Shown here: in pieces, positions 34,483 to 42,946 of the stretch
Layout: every line of letters begins with the position of its first letter
Numbering within the stretch: position 1 is the first letter of the stretch
Source: Pseudobacillus wudalianchiensis
GTDB taxonomy: Bacteria; Bacillota; Bacilli; Bacillales; Domibacillaceae
DNA: 64,000 nucleotides
Assembly (NCBI RefSeq): GCF_001685015.1
Contig: NZ_MAYT01000029.1
Coordinates: forward strand, 62,001-126,000
Direction: 5' to 3'
Position numbers and translations under genes: made by a program
Notes under the pieces: generated by a model
The model's database searches: none
The model's input: only the letters and a program-made list of their open reading frames with translations
Told to the model about the DNA's origin: nothing

Positions 34483-35757
34483 ATGAAAATAAGAGAATGG
34501 GATCACAGCTTAAAGGTCCGCCTCATTGGGGAAAGCATTATGAATATTACCTTCTGGATGTTTTTCCCCTTTCTTGCTATTTACTTTGCTGAAGAGTTTG
34601 GAAAAGGAAAAGCCGGGCTGCTTTTAATTCTTTCGCAAGTGTTTTCCGTCATTGCTAACTTAATCGGCGGCTATTGTGCAGATCGCTTTGGCAGAAAACG
34701 AATGATGGTGTTGTCTTCCTTTGGACAAGGGCTTTCCTTCCTGCTTTTTGCTTTTGCTAATTCACCTTGGTATGAGTCGGCATTAATTGGATTTTTCGCT
34801 TTTACAGTCGCAAGTGTGTTTGGGGCCCTTTATTGGCCAGCTAGCCAGGCGATGGTGGCTGATGTTGTAGAGGAGAAAGATCGCAGCGATGTCTTTGCTG
34901 TTTTTTACACGTCCATTAATATTGCTGTTGTCATAGGACCGATTCTAGGAGGCATTTTCTTCTTTACCTATCGATTTGAACTCATGTTGTTTGCCGCGTT
35001 TACTTGCTTCTTACTATCTTTTATTCTTTTTAAATGGACAGATGAAACAGTTCCTGAGAATGCTTCGTTAACAAACTTAGCCAGCAAAAATTGGATTGGT
35101 GTGATTGTAGAGCAAATAAAGGACTACCATATTATTGTGAAAGATAAAATTTTCATGATATTTATCATTGCAGGAATCTTAAGCTCACAAACCTTTATGC
35201 AGCTCGATCTGCTTATTCCTGTCTATACAAAGGAAGCCATCGATGTTCAAACGATTTTTTCGCTTGGTGATTGGATCGTATCGATTAATGGGGAGAAAGC
35301 CTTTGGAATTCTCGTTTCTGAAAATGGATTTCTCGTAGCCCTTTTCACTGTTCTGGTTTCTAAATGGGTCACTCGCTTTCACGAAAAAAATGTATTTGCT
35401 ATTTCTTCTATTTTGTATGCGGTTTCAATGTGGATGTTTGGATTAACGGATTGGTTTTGGGGCTTCGTTCTAGCCATGATCGTCTTTACTCTTGGGGAGC
35501 TATTAATTGTCGGTTTGCAGCAAAGCTTTATTTCTGTGCTTGCTCCGGAGCACATGCGGGGACAATACTTTGCAGCTGCTAGCCTCCGTTATACGGTCGG
35601 ACGCATGATTGCTCCTGTGGCAATACCTCTGACGATTTGGATCGGTTATTTCTGGACGTTTTCTGTTATTGCCATTCTTTCCTTGGCAAGTGCCGCTTTC
35701 TACTATTATATGTTCATCTTATATCGCCAGCAAAAAGACAATACGCCCGCACAGTAA
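34483..35757 (+). CDS. Major facilitator superfamily transporter (DHA1-like)
   Basis: About 424 residues with two six-helix halves and a longer central cytoplasmic loop (residues 180-225). The A-loop motif GGYCADRFGRKRMM lies between helices 2 and 3, and motif C-like INIAVVIGPILGG in helix 5 marks a drug:H+ antiporter-type carrier. It resembles Bacillus YttB/YfmO-like exporters. The substrate is unknown. The stop lies in a 7 bp inverted repeat (CGCCCGC/GCGGGCG) that runs into the dispersed repeat at 35761. Confidence 0.85.
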   Translation: MKIREWDHSLKVRLIGESIMNITFWMFFPFLAIYFAEEFGKGKAGLLLILSQVFSVIANLIGGYCADRFGRKRMMVLSSFGQGLSFLLFAFANSPWYESALIGFFAFTVASVFGALYWPASQAMVADVVEEKDRSDVFAVFYTSINIAVVIGPILGGIFFFTYRFELMLFAAFTCFLLSFILFKWTDETVPENASLTNLASKNWIGVIVEQIKDYHIIVKDKIFMIFIIAGILSSQTFMQLDLLIPVYTKEAIDVQTIFSLGDWIVSINGEKAFGILVSENGFLVALFTVLVSKWVTRFHEKNVFAISSILYAVSMWMFGLTDWFWGFVLAMIVFTLGELLIVGLQQSFISVLAPEHMRGQYFAAASLRYTVGRMIAPVAIPLTIWIGYFWTFSVIAILSLASAAFYYYMFILYRQQKDNTPAQ

Positions 35758-35760
35758 AAA

Positions 35761-35919
35761 AGCGGGCGCTTATCAACAGCCCGGTGATTAAAAATAGATT
35801 TTATATACCATCAGGCTGATTGAAAACTCTTGTCTTTCGAGGCGCTAAACCTGACGAGAAGCGGAGTGACCATCAGGTCATGATCAACGAAGAAAGCGAA
35901 CATTTGGCAACGGGCTAAA
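35761..35919 (+). repeat. Dispersed intergenic repeat, copy A
   Basis: The 83 bp body at 35801-35883 matches the copy at 57601-57683 at about 74 of 83 positions by eye, and begins with the same TTATATACCATCAGGCTGAT. A tail AGCGAACATTTGGCAACGGGCT (35895-35916) follows. A second tail-like block, AGCGGGCGCTTATCAACAGCC, lies upstream at 35761-35781. Its CAACAGCC can pair with GGCTGATTG at 35814-35822. The copy ends directly at a terminator hairpin. No gene is encoded. Family unknown to me. Confidence 0.75.
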
Positions 35920-35954
35920 AGGACTGTCTTTTTATTACATTAGACAGTCCTTTG
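35918..35954. terminator. Terminator between the repeat and the rraA-like gene
   Basis: AAAGGACTGTCT and AGACAGTCCTTT pair with a loop of about 11 bases; A-runs and T-runs flank both sides, so it can serve the convergent genes. Confidence 0.8.
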
Positions 35955-35959
35955 TATTA

Positions 35960-36454
35960 TCATTGTTTCACTAAAGGTTTTTCAGCTACCACAACTCCAT
36001 CTTCATCCGCGTAGACATAATGTCCAGGTATCCACTTCACTTCGCCAAATGTGATTGCGATATTTTCTTCTCCTGCTCCCCTTTTTATGCTCTTCAACGG
36101 ATTGCTGCCTAGAGCGAGAATCCCAACGTTCAGTTTGGCTAGTTCAGCCGTATCACGTACACAGCCATTAATGATGACCCCAGCCAACTTTCGCTCTTCA
36201 GCAATCTCTCCTAAGCGGTCGCCAAGAAGTGCGCAACGTTTTGATCCGCCCCCGTCTACTACTAATACATGTCCCTCTGGAATGGTTTGCAGCGCTCTTT
36301 TAACAAGCACATTATCTTCAAATACTTTCACCGTAGAAATCGGGCCTGAAAAACCTCTTTTTCCGCCGTAAGACTTTAGCTCCAAATAACATACTTGCAA
36401 TTCTTCCGAGAAGTCATCACATAAATCTGCCGTCTTCACACTTGTGTCAATCAT
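35960..36454 (-). CDS. RraA/HMG-aldolase family protein
   Basis: 164-residue RraA-like protein; the family contains regulators of RNase E and class II 4-hydroxy-4-methyl-2-oxoglutarate/oxaloacetate aldolases. The conserved [17 protein letters not shown] (with Gly-Gly-Gly and Arg) and [13 protein letters not shown] (Arg-Asp metal and substrate motif) are intact, so an aldolase or oxaloacetate decarboxylase is feasible. Firmicutes mostly lack E. coli-type RNase E, so the RNase name should not be transferred. It is monocistronic. Confidence 0.85.
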   Translation of the reverse strand: MIDTSVKTADLCDDFSEELQVCYLELKSYGGKRGFSGPISTVKVFEDNVLVKRALQTIPEGHVLVVDGGGSKRCALLGDRLGEIAEERKLAGVIINGCVRDTAELAKLNVGILALGSNPLKSIKRGAGEENIAITFGEVKWIPGHYVYADEDGVVVAEKPLVKQ

Positions 36455-36536
36455 CTTTTTCTCCCCTTTCCAGCCTATTCCCTATTTCCATTCGACATTC
36501 TCCCTATCATTTCCTGTTGTTCCTCTTTTTTTGCAT

Positions 36537-36561
36537 GTTTTTATCTATAGTCAACGGGTAT
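36537..36561 (+). promoter_or_regulatory. Sigma-B-type promoter
   Basis: GTTTTT at 36537-36542, 13 bp spacer, GGGTAT at 36556-36561, 44 bp before the ATG of a GsiB/YflT-class gene. The -10 is a full match to the Bacillus sigma-B consensus. Confidence 0.75.
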
Positions 36562-36604
36562 TGATTAAAGTGATGACCCTGCATGATCATTAGGAGGATT
36601 AAAT

Positions 36605-37123
36605 ATGTCCAATAAAAAAGTCATTGGTTTATGTAGCAGCGAAATTGATGCCATCCGACGAATTGAAGAGCTAAAAGTAGAGGGGTATACAACGGATCAA
36701 CTGTACGCAGTGACGAAAGATGCTGATCTTTATTTGATGCTTCAAAACCGTTCAGGAGCAGAGGTCACTTCTGCTGGGCCATCGCTAACTGAAAAAGTGA
36801 AAGCAATATTTACGAAAGAAAAACCCGTTAAAGAGTCCTTACTTGAATTTGGATTATCCGAAGAGGATGCAGAAGCTTACTACAAAAGCCTGGAGGAAGA
36901 ATTAATTTTACTCGTAGCGGATGAAGCAGACGATGAAGCAACAGGCCATTCGGTTACTGAAACAGCCGCAAGTTTAGAGGAGGCCCCCCTTCCTGATAAA
37001 GAAGAAACCGAAAGAAGACAGCGGATCCAAGAACAAAACGAGCTGAATAGGAAGACGGAGAGGGTCACAGACGGTTCACTGTTTCCACCTAATCAGCAGC
37101 CGCTCCACAGGGATTATTTGTAA
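36605..37123 (+). CDS. General stress protein, YflT/GSP17M domain
   Basis: 172 residues. The first about 100 residues form the YflT (general stress protein 17M) domain: KKVIGLCSSEIDAIRRIEELK at the start, GYTTDQLYAV and FGLSEEDAEAYYKSLEEELILLVAD at its end. The rest is a charged, low-complexity tail rich in Glu, Gln and Arg. Soluble; the molecular function of the domain is unknown. TAGGAGG precedes the ATG. The sigma-B-type promoter and the similar gene 85 bp downstream suggest a stress-induced pair. Confidence 0.88.
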   Translation: MSNKKVIGLCSSEIDAIRRIEELKVEGYTTDQLYAVTKDADLYLMLQNRSGAEVTSAGPSLTEKVKAIFTKEKPVKESLLEFGLSEEDAEAYYKSLEEELILLVADEADDEATGHSVTETAASLEEAPLPDKEETERRQRIQEQNELNRKTERVTDGSLFPPNQQPLHRDYL

Positions 37124-37134
37124 ATGAATTTAAA

Positions 37135-37159
37135 GTTTTAATTATATCACAAAGGGTAT
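37135..37159 (+). promoter_or_regulatory. Sigma-B-type promoter of the second stress gene
   Basis: GTTTTA at 37135-37140, 13 bp spacer, GGGTAT at 37154-37159, 49 bp before the start at 37208. The spacing and -10 equal those of the upstream stress gene. Confidence 0.78.
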
Positions 37160-37207
37160 TACAAAACTATGAGTCATTAGAACTTTATTTTACTAGGAGG
37201 TTATACT

Positions 37208-38179
37208 ATGAATAACGATAAAAAATTTATTGGTGTTTTTAATAATCAAGCAGAAGTTATTGATAAAATCGAGCAACTAAAATTAGAAGGTTATGCAGAA
37301 GCAGATATTTATGCGGTAGCGAAAGATGCAGACAACATTTCAATGGTAAGAGGCCGGACAGGAGTTGAAGTAGAATCTGCAGACACAGGCGCTTCTTGGA
37401 TGGATAAATTCATGGCATTCTTGTCTGGAGAAGACGAGGTACGAGGCGGATTACGCAATATGGGATTAAACGACATGGATGTTGATCGTTATTGTAACGA
37501 TATCAACAATGGAAAAATCCTTCTATATGTAGATAGAGAATATGATCAATTGTATCGTAACCATACCTTAACGAATGAAGCAGATCCTAATCTTGGAGCT
37601 AATACAATTGGCATGAATGACACGACCGTAGACGGCTACGTAGAAGGTGTAAAAGCGGACAGATTATCAAACCTTGATACAACTGGCCTGGATACAAATG
37701 CAGACCTTACTGAAGAACAACGCCTTCGTCTACGCGAGGAACGTCTAGAAGTAGACAAAGAGCGAGTTCAAAAAGGAGAAGTATATGTAGAAAAAGATGT
37801 TGTAGAAGAACCACGGACAATTAACGTCAACGTAGAGCGGGACGAGGTCTATGTGGAACGCCGTCCTGTAGATGATGCCGTTTCAGCACAAGATTCATCT
37901 CCGATCGTTGGCGATGACGATACAATTCGCATTCCAATTACCGAGGAACGTGTTGAAGTCACAAAAAGACCGATCGTGTCAGAGGAACTTGTTATCGGCA
38001 AACGTAAAGTGCAGGATACAGAAACAGTTAGTGACACAGTTAAACGCGAAGAGGCTCACATTGCCAAAGAAGGCGATATTGAAGTAGAAGATTACGACTT
38101 GAACGATCGTGATCCTCTTTTAAACAAATATCACGATGACAACTCAACAGACCACTTAGACCAACACGACCGTTATTAA
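37208..38179 (+). CDS. ysnF: YsnF-like stress protein: YflT domain plus DUF2382
   Basis: 323 residues. An N-terminal YflT domain (KKFIGVFNNQAEVIDKIEQLK; MGLNDMDVDRYCNDINNGKILLYVD) occupies about 1-115. A linker follows, and the C-terminal DUF2382 domain (about 170-300) has the repeating charged pattern LRLREERLEVDKERVQKGEV, INVNVERDEVYVERRPVD and IPITEERVEVTKRPIVSEE. B. subtilis YsnF has this C-terminal domain and is sigma-B controlled. Highly acidic and soluble. Probably a duplication relative of the gene upstream, extended by the DUF2382 part. Confidence 0.88.
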   Translation: MNNDKKFIGVFNNQAEVIDKIEQLKLEGYAEADIYAVAKDADNISMVRGRTGVEVESADTGASWMDKFMAFLSGEDEVRGGLRNMGLNDMDVDRYCNDINNGKILLYVDREYDQLYRNHTLTNEADPNLGANTIGMNDTTVDGYVEGVKADRLSNLDTTGLDTNADLTEEQRLRLREERLEVDKERVQKGEVYVEKDVVEEPRTINVNVERDEVYVERRPVDDAVSAQDSSPIVGDDDTIRIPITEERVEVTKRPIVSEELVIGKRKVQDTETVSDTVKREEAHIAKEGDIEVEDYDLNDRDPLLNKYHDDNSTDHLDQHDRY

Positions 38180-38224
38180 TAGAAGAAAACAGGAATGCCC
38201 TGCCCCAATGGCACTCCTGAACTC

Positions 38225-38256
38225 AAAAATAGCCCTTTCGAAGAAAGGGCTATTTT
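38225..38256. terminator. Bidirectional terminator between ysnF-like gene and pabC
   Basis: AAAATAGCCCTTTC and GAAAGGGCTATTTT form a 14 bp perfect stem with a 3-base loop, working on both strands. Confidence 0.92.
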
Positions 38257-38293
38257 ATTTGATAAATGATTATTCAACTGGCATACTGCTGGG

Positions 38294-39151
38294 TTATCTT
38301 TCTTGCCTGCTCCACAGAATTTCTCGATCGGCTGTATAACGAGAAAAGAGTTTATTCGTCCAGGCTCCGTGCTTGCCCGGGAATGTCTGATGATCGATTT
38401 GATGAACCGCGGTAATTTCCTGGATTGAGTTCGTAAAGAATACCTCGTCAGCTGTTTCGACCGTTTCCGGATAGAAGGAACCCTCTTTCACTTGTAGTCC
38501 TTCTTTTTTTGCGATATGGATCACATATTGCCGAGTGACCCCATTTAAAATTCCTGTCTCTACAGCAGGAGTATAAAGTGTATTTTCTTTAATCCAAAAC
38601 AGATTAGAAACGACTCCTTCAGCCACTTCTCCCGCTTCATTAAGAAAAATCCCTTCAATCGCCCCATCGCTTCCTGCTTCTCTTTTACCTACTATATTAT
38701 TTAAATAATGGTGGGATTTCAGCCTCTCCTTCAGTTCAGGAGAATTACGTCTCGTAACAAGCCATTTCCCCCGCTTTTCTAGCAATTCTCCAGGAGGCGG
38801 AAGCGTTTTTTGAAATACAATGACATTCGGCTTTTCATAAGCACCTGTCTGCAGGCCAATCTCCCCTTCTCCAGCCGAAACATTAAAACGGATATAAGAA
38901 TGCTCCCAGCCGTTAGCCTCTGACAGTTTTTGCAGCAGCTCTGCTGTTTCTGTACGGTTAAATTCTTTTTCAATCATGAGTACTCGTAAACTGTGATTCA
39001 AGCGTTCTAAATGGTCATCCAGCAAAAATGGATGGCCATTGTAGATCCGGAATGTCTCAAATACACCAAGCCCATATAAAAACCCATGATCAAAAGGAGA
39101 GATTTTCGCTTGCTCTTTCTGTATCATTTTGCCATTTACATAAATAAACAT
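38294..39151 (-). CDS. pabC: Aminodeoxychorismate lyase
   Basis: Fold-type IV PLP enzyme releasing pyruvate from 4-amino-4-deoxychorismate to give p-aminobenzoate for folate. 285 residues; DHGFLYGLGVFETFR near the start, the PLP lysine likely in LKSHHYLNNIVGKREA, EGVVSNLFWIKENTLYTP and TGILNGVTRQ. D-amino acid and branched-chain aminotransferases share the fold; the neighbours settle the call. GGAGG precedes the ATG, one base after pabA. Confidence 0.92.
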   Translation of the reverse strand: MFIYVNGKMIQKEQAKISPFDHGFLYGLGVFETFRIYNGHPFLLDDHLERLNHSLRVLMIEKEFNRTETAELLQKLSEANGWEHSYIRFNVSAGEGEIGLQTGAYEKPNVIVFQKTLPPPGELLEKRGKWLVTRRNSPELKERLKSHHYLNNIVGKREAGSDGAIEGIFLNEAGEVAEGVVSNLFWIKENTLYTPAVETGILNGVTRQYVIHIAKKEGLQVKEGSFYPETVETADEVFFTNSIQEITAVHQIDHQTFPGKHGAWTNKLFSRYTADREILWSRQER

Positions 39152-39152
39152 G

Positions 39153-39740
39153 TTATGCCTCCACGTGCACCTTCCGATAACGTCGGATAAAGCTTCGGAG
39201 CATGTCTTTTCCGCCGTACGTCATGATCGATTCCGGGTGGAATTGAACTCCTTCAATCGGCAACTCTTTATGACGGATCGCCATAATCTCTCCTTCCGCT
39301 GTCCAAGCAGAAATTTGAAAGCAGCTTGGTAAATTTTCTTTTTGAACAATTAAGGAATGATAGCGTGTAGCCGGAAATGGATTAGGAAGCCCCTCAAAGA
39401 TCGTTTGGCCATCATGAAACATCGGAGAAGTCTTTCCATGCATAAGCCGCTCTGCTCTAACCACGTCTCCCCCGAATACTTGAGCGATCGACTGTTGGCC
39501 TAAGCACACGCCAAAGATCGGGATTTTGCCAGCGAATACACGAATAGCCTCTAAGCTGATTCCCGCTTCATTTGGTGTACAAGGCCCCGGCGAAATCATT
39601 AGGAAATCGGGGTTCATTTTTTCTATTTCTTTTATTGTAATCTCGTCGTTTCTTTTGACGATCAACTCTTCGCCTAGCTCCCCTAAATATTGCACAAGAT
39701 TATAAGTAAAAGAATCATAGTTATCAATCATTAAAATCAT
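39153..39740 (-). CDS. pabA: Aminodeoxychorismate/anthranilate synthase glutaminase subunit
   Basis: Class I glutamine amidotransferase of about 195 residues feeding ammonia to PabB. The triad is intact: nucleophile in GVCLGQQ, and His-Glu in [11 protein letters not shown]. In Bacillus one such subunit can serve both PabB and TrpE. The frame is open to 39803, but AGGAGGGG supports the ATG at 39740, which overlaps the pabB stop (ATGA). Confidence 0.94.
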   Translation of the reverse strand: MILMIDNYDSFTYNLVQYLGELGEELIVKRNDEITIKEIEKMNPDFLMISPGPCTPNEAGISLEAIRVFAGKIPIFGVCLGQQSIAQVFGGDVVRAERLMHGKTSPMFHDGQTIFEGLPNPFPATRYHSLIVQKENLPSCFQISAWTAEGEIMAIRHKELPIEGVQFHPESIMTYGGKDMLRSFIRRYRKVHVEA

Positions 39741-41161
39741 GAACGTTCCCCTCCTGTTCCAACAGGTGCGAATCTTGCTTCCGCCAACTCTTTTGCTTTC
39801 CAAACGGCTCTTGCCTTTTTCAGAGATTCTTTATATTCGCTCTGCGGATCTGAATCAATGACGATCCCCGCTCCTGCTTGAATGTGGCACATTCCGTTTT
39901 CTACAATCATCGTTCGGATCACAATATTTAGCTCCATATCTTTATTGAAATTGATCCAACCAATGGAGCCAGTATATAAACCGCGTCTAACTGGTTCCAA
40001 TTCCTCGATAATTTCCATCGTTCTTACTTTTGGAGCTCCCGTAATCGTCCCACCCGGGAACACGGCATGAATCACATCTGTATTGCTTTTCCCTGCAGCA
40101 AGCTTTCCACGGACATTGGAAACAATATGCTGAACGTGTGAGTACTTTTCAATGACCATAAATTCGTCTACTTCAACCGATCCGTACTCACTCACCCGGC
40201 CTAAATCATTTCGCTCTAAATCAACGAGCATCACATGTTCCGCCCGCTCTTTTTCATTTTCAATCAGCTCAGAGGCCAGCCTTAAATCATCGGCATCATC
40301 TTTCCCGCGTGAGCGGGTACCGGCAATCGGCCGCGTACTCAATTCTTCTCCAGCCTTTTTAATTAATAGTTCAGGCGATCCTGACACAACTTGAAAATCA
40401 GGTGTATGGATATAGGCCATATAAGGAGATGGGTTTAACTGTCTTAATTCCTCATAAACAGCTATCGCTGGAATAGAAAGCGGCTTAGATTGACGAACAG
40501 ATAGATTCACTTGAAATACATCTCCAGCGGCAATGTATTGCTTCGTTTTTTCTACTGCTTTCTGGAAAGCTTCCTCTGAAAAAGATACTTTCAATTCACC
40601 TGTAACGACCTTCCCAGCTGCCTGTTCCTCTTCCTTAATAACAGCCACCCATTTATCTTCTGCTTCCTTGAGCTTTCTTTCTGCTTCTGCTTGATCTTTC
40701 TCAATAGCCAGCAGCCAAAGCGTTGTTGTTTGATGATCAAATACAGCCCATTCATCAAACACTTGAAAATAAAGAAGTGGAAGATCAAGATCATCTTTAG
40801 CACATTCGGGTAACCTTTCAATATAACGAGCATAATCGTAGCTAATATACCCAATAGCCCCGCCTTGAAAGTCGGGCAGCCCCTTTTGTTCAGGGATCTC
40901 AAACGTCTTCAGCCAATTCTCCAATTCTAATAGCGGCAATCCTGTTCTTTCTTCTGTTTTTTCGGCGGTCTGTATTTCAATACCATTTCTATTAGAAAAA
41001 ACAACCGCGAAAGGTGACAGTCCGGCTATGCTATAACGGCCACCCCTCCCACTTTCAAGCAATACATGATGAGTCTCGTCCTTGGTTAACCATTTATATT
41101 GATCAAAAAATTTTTCGTTATCATAAGGAATGGTTCGAGAAAATACACGGCGTTCATTCAC
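39737..41161 (-). CDS. pabB: Aminodeoxychorismate synthase component I
   Basis: Chorismate-using enzyme (474 residues) giving 4-amino-4-deoxychorismate with PabA. The chorismate fold motifs are visible: [71 protein letters not shown] and [16 protein letters not shown] is the TrpE-like variant (E. coli PabB has Lys there), but Bacillus PabB has it too and the adjacent pabA/pabC support PabB. The folate genes sul, folB and folK that usually follow in Bacillus are not here. Confidence 0.92.
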   Translation of the reverse strand: MNERRVFSRTIPYDNEKFFDQYKWLTKDETHHVLLESGRGGRYSIAGLSPFAVVFSNRNGIEIQTAEKTEERTGLPLLELENWLKTFEIPEQKGLPDFQGGAIGYISYDYARYIERLPECAKDDLDLPLLYFQVFDEWAVFDHQTTTLWLLAIEKDQAEAERKLKEAEDKWVAVIKEEEQAAGKVVTGELKVSFSEEAFQKAVEKTKQYIAAGDVFQVNLSVRQSKPLSIPAIAVYEELRQLNPSPYMAYIHTPDFQVVSGSPELLIKKAGEELSTRPIAGTRSRGKDDADDLRLASELIENEKERAEHVMLVDLERNDLGRVSEYGSVEVDEFMVIEKYSHVQHIVSNVRGKLAAGKSNTDVIHAVFPGGTITGAPKVRTMEIIEELEPVRRGLYTGSIGWINFNKDMELNIVIRTMIVENGMCHIQAGAGIVIDSDPQSEYKESLKKARAVWKAKELAEARFAPVGTGGERS

Positions 41162-41317
41162 TAGCTTTCACCCTTCTTCGTCGTAGTCTTTCTCATCATA
41201 CTAAACAGAGAAGAAAGAAAAAAGTAGAGAAAGATCATTTTTTGTTACAGCTCTATGCAGGCAAATTTTGATCTTTTATAATAGAAGGAAAATAAATGAA
41301 AATGAAGGAGAAAAGCG

Positions 41318-42130
41318 ATGACAGGCAGCCATTTAGTTCGTCAAACAACATCCCTTATTACAACCGAAACATTAAAAAAGGATTTGCATTCTCTTGGAGT
41401 TATGCCAGATACAGTCCTAATGGTCCACTCCTCCCTACGATCACTTGGGTGGATAGCAGGGGGAGAAATCACTGTCATTCAAGCCTTGATGGCAGCCGTT
41501 ACGGATAGTGGCACCATCGTTATGCCGACACAAACGACTCATAATTCTGACCCTAAGTATTGGCAGAATCCTCCTGTTCCAGAGGAATGGTGGCCCGGTA
41601 TCCGCTATTTCATGCCTGCTTATTTACCGGATATTACCCCAACTATTGGGATGGGCCGGATCGCAGAAGCATTTCGTACGTTTCCAGATGTAAAACGCAG
41701 TCTGCACCCTTCCGCTTCTTTTGCTGCCTGGGGGAAACACGCTTCCTTCATCATTGATAACCATTCGATTGATTTTGCTTTTGGGGAACAATCTCCACTT
41801 GCGCGGCTGTATGACCTTGATGCCTCTGTTTTGTTCATTGGCACGGACTACAGCACATGTACAGCGATGCACCTTGGCGAATTCCGCGCCAATGATGGGC
41901 GCAAAGCTTTTAAACAAGGTTCAGCTATGATGGAAAACGGTGAGCGAGTATGGAAAACATATATGGAACTTGAAGAAAACTCCGAACAATTTAATGATAT
42001 TGGCCGAGCCTTCGAGAAAGAAGCTACCGTAACAAATGGGATGGTTGCTCAATCACCTTGCAAGCTTATTCAGATCCGTCCGCTCGTCGATTTTACTTCT
42101 CGTTATCTTGCTAACCTTTCAAAACAATAA
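41318..42130 (+). CDS. AAC(3)-family N-acetyltransferase (YokD-like)
   Basis: 270 residues of the antibiotic N-acetyltransferase family that uses acetyl-CoA. HSSLRSLGWIAGGEITVIQAL is the typical N-terminal acetyl-CoA segment, MPTQTTHNSDPKYWQNPPVP the following loop, then RSLHPSASFAAWGKHA and the LGEFRANDGR C-terminal part. Chromosomal YokD-like members of Bacillus often have unknown substrates, so resistance to aminoglycosides is not implied. AAGGAG is 7 bp before the ATG; a TATAAT at 41277 is a candidate -10. The 3' end overlaps the convergent methyltransferase gene by 20 bp. Confidence 0.85.
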   Translation: MTGSHLVRQTTSLITTETLKKDLHSLGVMPDTVLMVHSSLRSLGWIAGGEITVIQALMAAVTDSGTIVMPTQTTHNSDPKYWQNPPVPEEWWPGIRYFMPAYLPDITPTIGMGRIAEAFRTFPDVKRSLHPSASFAAWGKHASFIIDNHSIDFAFGEQSPLARLYDLDASVLFIGTDYSTCTAMHLGEFRANDGRKAFKQGSAMMENGERVWKTYMELEENSEQFNDIGRAFEKEATVTNGMVAQSPCKLIQIRPLVDFTSRYLANLSKQ

Positions 42131-42653
42131 AACGGTTCACCGCAGCAGGAAAAGCAGCTCCGTCAATCAGCTCTGTCCACCCCTGTTCGACAGCTTCAGT
42201 AAGAGAGAGGGCGGTTATTTGCTGAACAAAAATTGCTTCAAAACCGATTTCTCTTAAGAGATCCCAATAGTCCGGGAGGTTTCTTACATACCCTGCTCCC
42301 TTTGCATGCTGCAACGTAGCCGTTTCAGCCAAATCAATGACGAGGCGGCCTCCCGGTTTCAACAAGTGAAAGCTTTTTCTTAACCACGCTTCCCCTTCAT
42401 CAAGAAAATGGATGTCAAGCTGGGCGGCAGCGACATCAAACCGCTCTTCGTTAGAAGTGAAAAGAGAAGGAGAAATCGTCGTAATCTCCGCTTTTTCCGT
42501 TGTCAGGCTTGTTAAGGCAGGAGACAAAGCTTCTCCTAGCCATAAGATCCTTTCACCTGGCTGAACACTCATTGTTTGTAAAAAGCTTTCTGCTGATACC
42601 GTCCATTCTAATACACTTTCTTTTGTGAATTTTCTTTGATTGATTACTGTCAT
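42111..42653 (-). CDS. Degenerate class I SAM-dependent methyltransferase-like protein, S-box regulated
   Basis: 180-residue protein with the secondary pattern of a class I methyltransferase: a short N-terminal helical part, a motif I region RILWLGEALSP, a motif II/III-like FDVAAAQLDIHFLDEGEAW and the post-motif LKPGGRLVIDLAE. Motif I lacks the expected GxGxG, so SAM binding is doubtful. The SAM-I riboswitch and terminator upstream (42688-42843) place it in the methionine/SAM regulon, next to mtnE. The function is unknown. It stops just inside the convergent acetyltransferase gene. Confidence 0.7.
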   Translation of the reverse strand: MTVINQRKFTKESVLEWTVSAESFLQTMSVQPGERILWLGEALSPALTSLTTEKAEITTISPSLFTSNEERFDVAAAQLDIHFLDEGEAWLRKSFHLLKPGGRLVIDLAETATLQHAKGAGYVRNLPDYWDLLREIGFEAIFVQQITALSLTEAVEQGWTELIDGAAFPAAVNRFIVLKG

Positions 42654-42687
42654 TTCCCATTCCTCCCTTTCTAACGATCAAGACAAA

Positions 42688-42843
42688 ATAAAAAACCTCT
42701 TCAGATAAGAAGAGGTTTGCGAACTATTCCACTCTCTTATCTGTCAGCTGACGCTGCAAGAATTAGCACCGTGCTCGCATTCTATATGCGAGTCGGTTGC
42801 CGGGCTTCATAGGGCTTGTCCCTCCACCTGCTCTTGATAAGAC
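42688..42843 (-). promoter_or_regulatory. SAM-I (S-box) riboswitch with terminator
   Basis: On the minus strand, P1 CTTATC...GATAAG runs from about 42843 to 42734 and encloses the AGAGCAGGTGGAGGGACAAGCCC 5' arm, the AAGCCCGGCAACC core and GGTGCTAATTC. A terminator follows (GCAAACCTCTTC pairing with GAAGAGGTTT, then T-run, 42719-42688). It should permit transcription of the methyltransferase-like gene only when SAM is low. It lies 100 bp past the mtnE stop, so it also separates the two transcripts. Confidence 0.95.
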
Positions 42844-42946
42844 ATCGTTTCTATTCAATTTAAGTAGACTTTGTGTGTCTAAAATAAAGTTAATTATATT
42901 CTGAATGAACGAACTAGTTTTTCAATTCATTCGAATTATTGCACGT

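Noticed and set aside
41318-42130. AAC(3)-family gene as an acquired aminoglycoside resistance gene
   Set aside because: No mobile element or composition shift surrounds it, and chromosomal YokD-like members are common in Bacillus with unknown substrates.
42844-42946. TAGAC/GTCTA inverted repeat upstream of the second S-box
   Set aside because: The stem is only 5 bp in AT-rich DNA and has no clear relation to a promoter.
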